A stretch of 64,000 bases of DNA from Hyaloperonospora brassicae (lineage: Eukaryota > Oomycota > Peronosporomycetes > Peronosporales > Peronosporaceae). Positions within the stretch are counted from its first letter, which is position 1. The number at the start of each line of letters is the position of its first letter. Made by a program: the position numbers and the translations under genes. The stretch covers positions 1-64,000 of the forward strand of contig CANTFL010000535.1 in the NCBI GenBank assembly GCA_947650285.1. Direction: 5' to 3'. Below the pieces are notes generated by a model. The model was not told the origin of the DNA. It saw nothing but the letters and a program-made list of their open reading frames with translations, and ran no database searches. Of this stretch, positions 20,402 through 30,162 are shown in pieces.

Positions 20402-21448
20402 CTACGGTAGAAGAAGCGTGAGAATCGGTTGAAGATGGGGCGGGGGGCAGACGAATGTTAGCCACGTATTAAATCCACCAATGCCTTTATTTTTGCGATG
20501 ACACGCAAGCAGAGATGAAGGAGCGTCACGCATCTCAGCCGAGATGTGTGCCCTTCCCCAGGGCGAACATAGGGAATACGCGTCCTTATGTGCACGTTGC
20601 GAGTTATTAACACATTTCGCACAAAGGTCTCCCCATGTTTGGCAAGGGATGTATGCGTCACACGACAAACAGTGCAAACAGTAACTAGCACCGGTTGGCG
20701 TTCGCTTTTCAAACTTGAGGCGCACTGCCTCAAGCTTCTTAAGCCACCCTTCTCGTCCAAAATACTTGACATTTTTTACGAAGGCGTTCCACGCTTCTAA
20801 TAGCGAGTTCTTGTCACGCTTTTGATTGCCATTGTACCATCGATGCCTAAAGAAGGCATCGCGATAAAAGTCTTCTTCAGCGCGGAAGTCAATCGCGCTG
20901 AAACTCAAGCCATGAAGCTCAGTTGCATCGAACAATAGAATTCGATGGTGCTAAATTGTCTCGTGAGACATGCTATCGATGAGCTGGTCGGGCAAGCGCC
21001 ACTGCTTAAGCTTACCACGCTTCAATGTGGCACCTGTTTCGGTACCACTGCTTTTAGAATGACGAAGGCGAGAGCCATCGTCATCACGCTCTTGCGGGGA
21101 AGCACGAGTTCAAACTGGTGAGGCATAGTAGTCCTCACCATAGAGTTCATCATCACTGCCGAACAGATTGTGTTGCACTTCACGAGTCTGCTCGTTCGAC
21201 AGTGCTCTTGACGAACGATGAGGCACCGCCGGTAACCGGTTTGCCTCTGTAACGTTGCGCGAGTCAGGGACGTCTGACTCGCCAGAATCGATGACCTCAT
21301 TCACAAGTTCATCATGTGCATGTGGTGCGATACCGCGTGCGCCTGCAGCAACACCTGCTGCAGGCTGAGAACAGGCAGCAGACGACGAGTAGTCTGCCGC
21401 AGAGGGTGGCACAGCAGCAGGCTGTGTGGTCTTTCCTCGCATAAACAT
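20402..21448 (-). pseudogene. Antisense ORF of the family-A/B gypsy element
   Basis: On the strand opposite pol, a reading frame runs from an ATG at 21448, 131 bp from the start of the LTR at 21579, toward the chromodomain. It ends at 20402, tail to tail with the integrase. It is now in two pieces. The first (21110-21448, 112 residues) is Ala/Pro/Ser-rich then acidic. The second (20402-20935, 177 residues) has a cysteine cluster, CLHCLSCDAYIPC and GDLCAKC, that could bind zinc. Frame shifts and a stop lie between 20940 and 21120. No known retrotransposon domain is present. Equivalent antisense frames occur in two other gypsy families here. Confidence 0.55.
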
Positions 21449-21578
21449 GTTAGTTATGCGAGGCAGGGACAGTAGTGAAAGGGTCTGACCGAATAAGTGC
21501 TCCCTGCCCCACTAATGTCCATCGGGTGGCTACCAAGTTTCGATAATCGCACGGTGTTATCAGTTAATGGAGGGGTGA

Positions 21579-22016
21579 TGTACCGGGGTAGCCCGTTACA
21601 TGAAATATTCATTAAAACAATTTGACAATAAAGAATATTACGTCGAATATTCTTTTAGCAATACCACAGACATGGTGATATTGTTGAGATGACCGAAGGG
21701 TCTACTCATTGGTTGATATCGTGATGATATCAACCCATTAATCGCTGCTAGACGCGCGCAATGGGTGGTGAGTAGACGTCATCATACATTTAGTTATATT
21801 ATTATAACTCAGTCGGGACAAGAGATATTCAAGAATTTATAGGACTTAGTTATATTATTACAATTTAACTTTTACCAGAGACTAGAGTGTTCACTTACTC
21901 TCTTTTACTTCCTCTGTGTTTATTCAACACCTAGCAGGCCACTGTCGACCACTGTCTTCAGTGGAAGTATACTCCGTACTGTTCAACCAGTACGTAGTCA
22001 ACAGTGCCCTGTTACA
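21579..22016 (+). repeat. Gypsy family-A LTR
   Basis: 438 bp. It starts TGTACCGGGGTAGCCCGTTACATG, preceded by a purine-rich GGAGGGGTGA, and ends CCCTGTTACA. It shares the core CGCTGCTAGACGCGCGCAATG with family-B LTRs but differs elsewhere. It may be the 3' LTR of the element containing 19816-21448. The 5' LTR at 14757 is of the other subtype, so the stretch between may be a recombinant. Confidence 0.65.
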
Positions 22017-22118
22017 CAGACCACACCCAAGTCCACTCGTTCCTCTGACCTAGTGGTGTCGATTCCATTTCGTGCGCACAGCACATTTCCGTCCGTATCG
22101 CGCGCCTGAATTTAGATT

Positions 22119-22442
22119 ATGCGTCTGTTGATCTAGTTTCTGCTCTCGACGTTCGTCTGCGTTGGAGCAAGCGCTGGCCTAGTGGCTTCTACGGCTGCCA
22201 CTTCCGATGCGACTTCAGCCATTAACGCTCGCGAAGACAACGTCAAGCACTCGAAGGGTCTGCGTGGAGCAGTAGCCATATTGGACGTCAAGCATCCCAA
22301 TAGAGTCGAAGAGGCCGAAGAACGTTTTGCTCCGGTGGCAGCCACAACAAAGTTCCTGACAGACTGGTTTAAAGCACTAGCGGAATTTGCAATTTGGTTT
22401 CAAGGATCTCGAATTCGTAGTTTGCCAGTCTTGCCGCTTTAA
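22119..22442 (+). pseudogene. RXLR-dEER effector pseudogene
   Basis: From the ATG at 22119 the frame encodes a signal peptide (MRLLI, then FLLSTFVCVGASAG) broken by a TAG at codon 6. Around residues 45-50 stands SKGLRG, a degenerate RXLR (KGLR in place of R-x-L-R). Residues 64-70 read EEAEERF, a dEER motif. A short helical tail with LTDWFKALAEF resembles a W-type motif, and the frame ends at codon 107. RXLR-dEER proteins are translocated into plant cells by oomycete pathogens. Signal, RXLR and EER spacing all fit the class, but the early stop and altered RXLR argue that this copy is dead. It lies 102 bp from a gypsy LTR. Confidence 0.7.
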
Positions 22443-22790
22443 TATTAAGCGTAATTTCTGTCGAGGAGTCTCTGTGCAGGCCCATTGATGAACGCGTTGG
22501 CTGAGGGGTTTAGTTAAGATATCGCGAATCGCGCAAGGTGCGAACATTTGTAAACGCTTTCGTGTCACAACTGTCTCGGCTTTCAATTGCATTGTATGAC
22601 GATACTGATTGTTGTACCAAAAAAATGCAGCCGCTACCTCTATGGGATAATCACCACTTAAGAATGAAAAAGCAGTCGTTGTACAAGATGTGGTAGTCGG
22701 TAGCGAACGCTTTACCTGCGAAGTAGATTGCGTGACTAGACGAGGGTTTTCAACCAAGCGTGCGGAAGTGTCATTGTCTTGTAAAGGCAA
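22377..22790 (-). other. Unassigned minus-strand open frame overlapping the effector 3' end
   Basis: 137 codons, with a segment FFWYNNQYRHT loosely like FFRHRWYNGNQ in the antisense ORF at 20402-20935. It may be a scrap of the same kind of element ORF that truncated the effector tail. Weak evidence. Confidence 0.2.
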
Positions 22791-23174
22791 TCGACACGAG
22801 ACATCATCAATCGACGCGCAAGCTCGATCAGGCTGACAGAGCCTTGGCTTCGTCCTATTGCAACTTTTCTCGACGCTACTAGAAGCTGTTGCTCTCTAAG
22901 CACGAACGGAAGGTCAGCTGAGTTATTTTATCGTGCGATAAGAACGCAATCTCGTCAATCGCACTCACCGACCCGATGCAGTGCTATAACCTTTCGTTCA
23001 CACACAATGCAGAACGAAATACCAGCTAGTATGAGGTGTAAGCGTCTCTGCGCCGCGCATAGATATTCTGACACCCACCAATTGTCCTTGCACATTGTCC
23101 TTGTACGTCGTTTTTGCACGTCGTTATATCGTTTGCCGCGACCATCGCTTCTTTGTCGATCACAACTGTGTGCA
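22791..23174. other. Spacer, nothing supported
   Basis: Short frames only; no repeat, promoter or RNA gene seen. Confidence 0.3.
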
Positions 23175-23685
23175 ACCGTTAACGAGGGCTCACCGATCCA
23201 GGTCAATACGTCTTATTTGTATTTGGGCACGTTCTTGCTCAGATAACTGAGCAAGGCCTTGACATGATAACAATACAAGGATGCGTACGCCCGACGTCAT
23301 GCACAATTGGCGCGAAGTGGCGCGACCTAGACAATACAGAACCTAAAAGCTTTGTCTTGAGGGAAAAGGAGGACTGTTATTAATATAGGGATGTTAACTA
23401 CTAAATCATCTTTTGTCCTAATCTAACTATATTAAACTACTGTCTCCTATGTGGGTCTTCTGTCCACCACCCGTTGCGCGCGTCCAGCAGCGATTAGTAT
23501 TTAAATTGGTTTATGTACACGGTCCATCAACCAAGAAGTGGACCCCTCCACGAATATTACCCTTAGCTATAATATTCCGACAACATCTCTATTCTCGAGT
23601 GATACTAATTATATATTTTAAAAAAGATAATATTTAAAACTAATACTTTCGTACCAACTTTTATGTAACGGCTCACCCCGTAACA
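23175..23685 (-). repeat. Family-B gypsy LTR (minus orientation), solo or truncated
   Basis: On the minus strand it starts TGTTACGGGGTGAGCCGTTACA at 23685 and aligns closely with the LTR at 44414-44889 over most of its length (for example GGGTAATATTCGTGGAG). The left boundary is approximate. No Gag sequence follows it on the left, so it is a solo or broken copy. Confidence 0.7.
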
Positions 23686-23741
23686 TTATTGCTCGGAACG
23701 ATGCCGTAGGATGCCTCATGGTAGACCAGTAGGACAGTAGC

Positions 23742-23816
23742 AAATGATGTTTAAATTAGTAGCGCGTTACATGAAAGTAGGATGTGTGACAAATGGTAGT
23801 TAATAACACGGAATTG
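23742..23816 (+). repeat. Possible left piece of a family-A LTR split by the TIR element
   Basis: GCGCGTTACATGAAAG resembles the LTR start at 21579-21610 (CCCGTTACATGAAA). The rest of the same LTR appears to resume after 25436. Degenerate; inferred. Confidence 0.4.
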
Positions 23817-23870
23817 CTAAATTCACACCCATTTTCCTGAGATTTACACCCTTCCTTCAAATTCTTATAT

Positions 23871-24598
23871 CCAAATTTCCTACTCATTCTAATATTTGTT
23901 TTCTGACAAAGTTATTACTCAAAAATCTAGGCCATTAATCGGCAAGTATTACGTAAGAGATACATAAGATACTACTCACGCCTGTGGTCTAGCTCCTACA
24001 GCGTTTACTGATAGGGCAATACGCAATAACATGCTTCCTCCTCCCGAGGTTAAGTATGCCAATCGGGAGCAACATATGGATACTGTATAGACGTTCGCAC
24101 GTGGCCAAGGCTATGCTGTTACGATTGAAAGTTCGATTGCAGGAAAGAGTGTCTATCTTGAATGTGAGCGAGGTGTCGTAAACGTACCAAAGATACAAAA
24201 GAGCGCCAACGCCAGACCAGCTCACGCCGAATTGATTGCCTGTTCATTTTAAGTGAAAATTTCTTCAAAAAGGGGTAATTGGAAACTAAACGTGATGAAT
24301 GGATGCCACAATCACGAGCCGTCAATCCATCCGTCTGGCTATCTGACTCATAGGAAGCTAAATAGCGAGTAGGCCAATATTGTCTGAAATATGACATTAC
24401 GTAGAGCGAGATCGAGATCTTGTGTGTGTTGGGAAGCTGGATGGCATACGCACCCGTCTAGAGAAAGCTGATTGACCTCACCATCCAAAGCACTTCACAT
24501 ATAAGACAAAAAGAGTATGTGAGCTCTACTAGCACCTCAACGAATTCAAGCCACTCGGATCGACCTGCGGCAGGTCATTATGGATGCAAGGAAGTACG
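23871..24598 (-). other. Left interior of the TIR element, unassigned
   Basis: Short minus-strand frames (23989-24225, 24119-24397) without recognisable domains. They may be further captured or decayed sequence, such as the end of the dehydratase gene, but I cannot show it. Confidence 0.25.
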
Positions 24599-25043
24599 TA
24601 CCAGGCACATCCGAGGGATAAAATAGCTTATAAATGTGGTAGCGCAGAAAGAAGAGGAAGTTGGGCACGGCATCGTACAAATTGAGTGCATGAAAAGAGT
24701 GACGCGGCAAATCCACGAGGCCTTACCATAAGCGGGAAGCCGAACAGATAGCGCGAGGCGGGACAGAGCACAGACCATCCATAGCGCAGGATCCCTTGAA
24801 TGAGTGTAGAGACACCTGGGGATCGCACAATTCCCACGGCATCGTGCACGATCTTCATTCCGGCCATCGTCTGAGCCATTTTTAGCGGCAGTGACACAAC
24901 GTCCCACGTGATTTGTATTACTTGGCTCCAGTCCAGATCGCTACCTTCACGCGCCTTGAGAACCGTTGTCACTGTTAGATATAACACGTACGCCCAGCCA
25001 GCGCAAGAGATTCATTGAAGGCCAGCAGGTACAAATTAAGGTG
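24599..25043 (-). pseudogene. Captured fragment of a very-long-chain 3-hydroxyacyl-CoA dehydratase (HACD/PHS1) gene
   Basis: The minus strand reads LNLYLLAFNESLALAG, then after a frame shift near 25000 GWAYVLYLTVTTVL. It continues with KMAQTMAGMKIVHDAVGIV, a hallmark of the HACD/PTPLA family (K-x-x-Q-x-x-A...H-x-x-x-G-x-V-x-S). After a second shift near 24727 it reads GLVDLPRHSFHALNLYDAVP and then FFLRYHIYKLFYPSDVPG, corresponding to the family R-Y-x-F-Y and LRY...LYPxGV segments. The tyrosines of R-Y-x-F-Y, one of them catalytic, are histidines here. HACD performs the third step of fatty-acid elongation in the ER. This piece lacks both ends and is frame-broken, so it is a captured pseudogene. 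Confidence 0.75.
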
Positions 25044-25138
25044 CGGGGACTACGCATACAAAAAGAGGGAGCTATGGTCAGCCTCTGCGTTGCAACCTGG
25101 ACACTCGTCTTTACCTCCTCTTGTTTTACCATTTTGAC

Positions 25139-25378
25139 CTGCACGACCGTTCGTGGAAAGTCGTCAAGAATAAAGCCACGAGGGCATTTTGACCTTTTGA
25201 TGGCGTCGTTAATGATACCGACGACAATCTCGTCGGTCACAAGTGCGCCCGACTCCATAGAGGCTTCGACCTTTTTGCCAATGTCGGTGCCAGCAGCTTC
25301 AGCAACGCGTAAAATGTCGCCCGTAGCCAAGTGGCCGAGAAAGTACTCGTCTTTGTCTAACGGCGATTGCGAACCTTG
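25139..25378 (-). pseudogene. Captured fragment of an adenylate kinase gene
   Basis: 80 codons open on the minus strand. After GSQSP the sequence has HLATGDILRVAEAAGTDIGK, then LVTDEIVVGIINDAIKR and GFILDDFPRTVVQ. These are the NMP-binding and following segments of adenylate kinase (the usual FPRT and ATGD motifs). The P-loop GxPGxGKG that should precede GSQSP is missing because the fragment begins right at the inner edge of the TIR. Downstream of VVQ the match ends and intron-like or unrelated sequence runs for 95 bp into the dehydratase fragment. It cannot encode an active kinase. Confidence 0.85.
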
Positions 25379-25435
25379 TATATATAAGATTTTGAAGAAA
25401 GGGTGTGAATCTAAGGAAAATAGGTGTGAATTTAG

Positions 25436-25810
25436 AAATTTTCTCTGAATATTATGTTAATAATTTATACACTATAAATGGTGATACTTTTTATAGGACC
25501 CAAAGGCCTATTCAGTGGTTGATTTTGTGTCTGAATTAACGGATTAATCGTGGATAGACGCGCGCATTGAATGGTAAATAGACTTTTTCATAATTTTGTT
25601 CTATAAATATATTTAAGTTTAGAAAAGTGAGAAAACAAGAGATATTGGACTTAGTTATATACTTTAACGATTTTCTATTTCTACAACAAGGGTCTTTGCC
25701 TTAGTCATTTACCCTACCTATGGTTCGTGCATAAACCTAGGAAGAGCAGTGACCTTCGCTGTTGTACATGAAAGCTCACTGCGTACTCGAAGTTCATTAC
25801 GTAATTGCCG
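25436..25810 (+). repeat. Decayed family-A LTR, right piece
   Basis: The stretch around TAATCGTGGATAGACGCGCGC and the following ACAAGAGATATT...GGACTTAGTTATAT matches the LTR at 21579-22016. It resumes directly after the TIR element. Confidence 0.6.
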
Positions 25811-27170
25811 GCGCCCCGTAGCACCTGATAGCACTTTGTAGTCCCTACTAGGACAATCACCGCAAAGCCTAACATGAACATGTCGTAAAAGCCATTTTTT
25901 AGGTGCGATGTCGAGTTCAGTGCGATCAAATGAATAATCTCGACTGTTGGCAAAGACGCTGTCTGGGCCATGCTATCCTCAAAGGATAGGGACCGACAGC
26001 ATGCCGTCATCATCAAGTTCTTGCAACGAGAACTCGATGAGCCACGAGCGCAGGTGAAATTGTTGCAGCAACAGACTCCCAGCAGACTGAAACCTTGAAA
26101 CAACCAAAGTCTCAGTTCGTACAGTCGACGCGTAAAAGTCGACGGAAGGCTCCTAAGCTGAAGATCTTTATGTACCGGGGAGCCGAGAAAGACTCTCTTT
26201 CAAGATAATTTGTCGAGCTGGACGGTGCCATCGAGGCCCGTCTCCGCATCGACGATGAACAATTGCATAATTATTTGCTCAGTCATACTTGGTCGAGGAC
26301 GCCAGGAACTGGGCTCTATACTTTAACTTGCACGACCCAAACGTGTTTTGGTCGTTGAGGATCTTCAAGCCCTACTCAGCGAAACGTTTGAACCGCCAAG
26401 GGCAGAGTTCAGCACTCTATCAGAGCTTGTGTAACTCAAGCAGGGTAAGCGTAATGTTAATGAAAACGCCCTATATGTACGCTATCTTGCAAATTGCATG
26501 GTAGCGAGATCTATGAGTGAAATTGAGTTTAACACAACATCCATCTAAGGACTAAAATATGGCCTTGCCAGGGACCAACTGTTCCGCGGAGAGCTGAAGA
26601 CGCTTTCAGACGTAATATACGCTGAGGAGCATGAGGCTTTAGTGTGGAACAGGCTCAAACTACGTTGACCCCTTTTCGTCCACATAAAAACTAGCGGCCG
26701 GAGGTCCAGAGCCAAGGAATCTTTGTCATCTTGAGAGCGAGAGACCTCTCCCTGCGAGCGACAAGCAATTTCTGAGATGCCATCGTGTCACAAGCTAGGA
26801 CACTACGGAATGAATTGTGTGGTACCCGCTCAGAAACTCGTAGTGCAGAGCTCAATGACCCTCGAAAAGCTCGGAGAACTGGAGGAAGAAGGTCCGAAGC
26901 CGTTGCAAAGCCAAAACAGCGAAGCGGACATTTAAAAAATGGACGGGGTCAGTAGGGGCGGAGCGCCCTTCTGATCCAGTAACATCAAGAGACTTTGCAA
27001 ATTTCTTGACGAATGTTTCTTCTGACACACAATCGTTGTGTGCCTCTGCACCTAATGATGAGATATCACTCATCACCTTGACTTGGAAGTGGCGAAGGAC
27101 TTGTCAATTCGCGCCATACTTAATTGTGTAGCGTCAAGCAATTTTTTTCGTCGACAGTCAGTAGATGCTG
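25811..27170 (+). pseudogene. Decayed gypsy gag and protease (second family-A copy)
   Basis: Gag-like segments in changing frames match the copy at 15241-16620, for example RVSVMLMKTP near 26445 (from the H-AYAQ stretch). A zinc-knuckle remnant lies at about 26775-26820, and ERPSDPVTSRDFANF precedes a lost protease motif near 27110. Many stops. Confidence 0.65.
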
Positions 27171-27935
27171 AAAAACTCAACTATGTTGAGTGAGAGATCC
27201 CTCCAACGAAAATGATGGTACATCTAGTGACAGGCACATCGATCCATGTAAAGAAACGTGTAGTTGAAATTCTCCACACGTTAGATGGCAAACTAATGAT
27301 GATGAATTTATCATACTGGATCTGGATGAAAAATTTAATGTCATCCTATGATTGCCTAGGTTAATGCATATACTAGCCGAAGGTGAATGGTCAGAATCAA
27401 TCCATCGAGGAGCCAGAAACTTGTTCATCAGATAGTCATTTGATAAACGTACAGGAGCGCTCTAAAGCGGGTGGGTGTCTTACGAGTAAGGGTAATGACC
27501 TCACTAGTGATTCGGTCGTTGGGACGACTGCACAAGACCTCATTGAAGCTGATCACAACACTGTGGAGAAAGCTCCCGGCAGCTGTACTGGTTTACAGGC
27601 AGCGCCGAATGTCTACCTTTCAAGTAAGTCGATTGGAAAGGAACATAAATGCATGACGTGCGGATATGACCCTAGGAATAAAAATCTGATTGCAGCGAGA
27701 CAGCAACGCAATCATCCTAGGTCGACAGGTGAGTCGACCGTAGAAGATGGTTACCCGAATGTATTTGCACAGCCACGACCATTAAGACATCGAGTGAATT
27801 AATCTCCCACGTGCTTGAGAAAAGAATTTCTCATAAGTTTCTTGCTGAGAGATTACGCGCTCAGCAAACTGATCAGACAAGCCCAATCAGTCTGAAAAAA
27901 TAAATTTTCAGGAAGAAACCGAGACATTAAACGTC
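27171..27935 (+). pseudogene. Protease-RT spacer of the second family-A copy
   Basis: The frame at 27383-27802 (139 codons) stays open and corresponds to the variable spacer between protease and RT. Not an independent gene as far as I can tell. Confidence 0.45.
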
Positions 27936-29130
27936 TTGGTCAATGACGGATCAAGCGTAGGCACTTATGCGTTTGATCTGATTGCGCCTCTTAAGTTGAC
28001 TTCGGAAATAACTCAATTGCCAACGCTAGAACCGAAACATTTCTTGCGTGATCTGCGTAGTGGCAAGGTCAAGCAGATCTGCACACTTGTCACAGAGGGT
28101 GAGTATGTGGCCGATATTCGGTCGGCAACGGTGTTTACTGAGAACGAACGGGTTCTCAGCAGCTCATCGATGGAAGAAAGTGTCCTCGATGAGAAGACTC
28201 GAATTGAGCGATACACGTCTCAATCTTGGAAGTCGGTCTGGCAAATCCTTTGTATATGTTTATGATCAAATTTAAGGATGTGATACTTGAATCCGTGCCA
28301 TGCCAGTTGCCTAAGGACAAAGGTACTCGGCACGAGATCGAGCTCAAGCCGTGCTCGAAGTACTGTGTCATGAAGCAGTGACCACTGAATCGTGAACGAG
28401 TACAAGCGTTCGACAAGTTTGTGGCCGATCGTTTAGCAGCGGGCCATGTAAGGGAATCAACTTCCCCTCACAGCTGTCCGAACTTCTGTGTGAGAAAGGC
28501 CACAGGAGGATGGCGGATAGTGCACGCATTCAACCATTTGAATGCTGCAACGATACCGGCTCAGATGCCGATACCGAGGAAGGACGTAATTATAGATAGT
28601 ATATCAATTAGTACCTTCTTCTCGTCCATGGATCTGATGGATGGCTTCTATCAAATCATCACGCATAAACGGGATGTTCCGTACACGGCAGTGAGCACCC
28701 AAGCGGTATTCTGTGGGAGTAGCTAGTGATGCCACATGGGATAAGTAGCGCCCGTGCTAAATACAACAGATTTGTGACGAATCGGTTAATATCGGTGCAG
28801 AATTTTGCACCGCGATACCCGTGACATGGTGTTCGTCCATAGCCGGGCTATGAATTTACAGGCGGACGTGGAAGTTCACAGAATACACGCTCGTTTGGTT
28901 CTTCAACTAATGCGCAAGCATAAGTTTTACGCCAATTTAAAGAAGTGTACATTCCCGGGTATCGAAATACTACTTGTTGGGTGCACCGTGACAACGATCG
29001 TCGAACGCCGTCATTCCGAAGCGTTCAAGGCTGTTACCAATTGACCATTTCCTTGTCGATGTGAAGAAGATTCAAAGATTCTTGGATTTTTTGCGTACGT
29101 GCAGAAGTACTTGCTGAAGCTTCTGTGGTC
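27936..29130 (+). pseudogene. Reverse transcriptase of the second family-A gypsy copy, decayed
   Basis: 27936-28265 and 28421-28726 carry the RT N-terminus and palm, homologous to 17364-18154. 28805-29044 carries the thumb side (FVHSRAMN and RKHKFYANLKKCTF). The YxDD box is lost in the frame shift near 28820. The element is cut at 29238 by a family-C LTR. Confidence 0.75.
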
Positions 29131-29237
29131 ATGCATCGACCTTCTGAATGATTAAGGCAGATTTAAATAACAACATTACGAATCTCGCTTTTTCCATACC
29201 TGTTGAGCCCACATCGCGTATCCCGTCACCATTCGAC

Positions 29238-30162
29238 TATGGTAAAGTAGTCACGAGATGTAATCGTTGCGTTGAGCGTGAGAGCCAGCAGATCGAAGGC
29301 GTCTGTTAACTTCGACAAAGATTCTGAAAAAGGAATTCGGACTGGAATGGGTGGCTATCGATATTGATTCGAATTATCGGTCTCGATTCTATCATTCGAT
29401 CTCGATCTGTTGTGTACACGATCCCTTGGTATTTATCTGATCCCTCGATCTCGATCTGTTGTACATAAGTAGGCTATACGTCACGCTAAAGTTTCATAGA
29501 AAATACACTTGGTGTAAACCACATAGGTACAAGGGGCCGACCTCTTGGGAAGGTGACGCGTGGCTTCGAAAGTCGTGTGACGGATAGGCCTATCGATCTG
29601 TTACTTTTTTGGATTTGAAAGATTAACATTAAACATATTTAATTGTGCTTTGAAGGACTTGGTCGCTTTCCATTTTGGGTTGAATCATTGGCCACCCAAC
29701 GTCAAGAAAGTTGCATACTTTAATCAAGTTATATCCCTGGATTGTTTGGCCAGGGATCAATGAACGTCAACATAAACCCAACTGCTACCGGGCGCTCCTA
29801 GCACGTAAAGAAAAGAGTGCAAGATCGCGAGAAGACTCATGGGGTCAAAAGGCTCTCAAATCAAGTAGCTACGTTCGACAAGGCGATCTCGTAGAGATCA
29901 AGGTAACGAATATCGAGCACCTTTCAAGTATATTCGCTATCGTGTGAAGGTTTCCACGATACAGCACCAATCCCAACCACGGTTACGCTTAACATCGACT
30001 CGAGTCCCCCTGGAAGTGTGCAATCCGCCTCACTGACAGGTACACAAAGTGAGAAAAGAATATAACACGGATTTGGAATAATCCCTCCATTAGACGGTTG
30101 TCCGAGTGCGAGTAATAAATTAGGAATCGACTCCTCAAAATAGCGATCACTCCTCGTGCACA
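29238..30162 (+). repeat. 5' LTR of old family-C element
   Basis: It begins TATGGTAAAG (TGTGG in the other copies) and ends GCACA before the primer site. The core from about 29258 to 29990 is almost identical to the 3' LTR, while both ends are clearly diverged. Confidence 0.9.

Larger units (their letters stand above)
23817..25435. mobile_element. TIR DNA transposon (non-autonomous) carrying host gene fragments
   Basis: Terminal inverted repeats of 54 bp at 23817-23870 and 25382-25435 match at 49 of 54 positions by eye. Both start CTAAATTCACACC from the outside. A TA dinucleotide lies at each end (possible TA duplication), but the exact ends are ambiguous because the termini are palindromic. 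No transposase is present in the 1.6 kb; instead the interior holds an adenylate kinase fragment and a hydroxyacyl-CoA dehydratase fragment on the minus strand. Family unknown; similar in concept to Pack-type elements of plants. Confidence 0.75.

Noticed and set aside
14757..22016. Treating the LTRs at 14757 and 21579 as a matching pair of one intact element
   Set aside because: They share only a core and differ over most of their length, and no target duplication was found; recombination or overlapping insertions are more likely.
25139..25378. Functional adenylate kinase gene
   Set aside because: P-loop and C-terminal lid are missing and the fragment sits between transposon inverted repeats.
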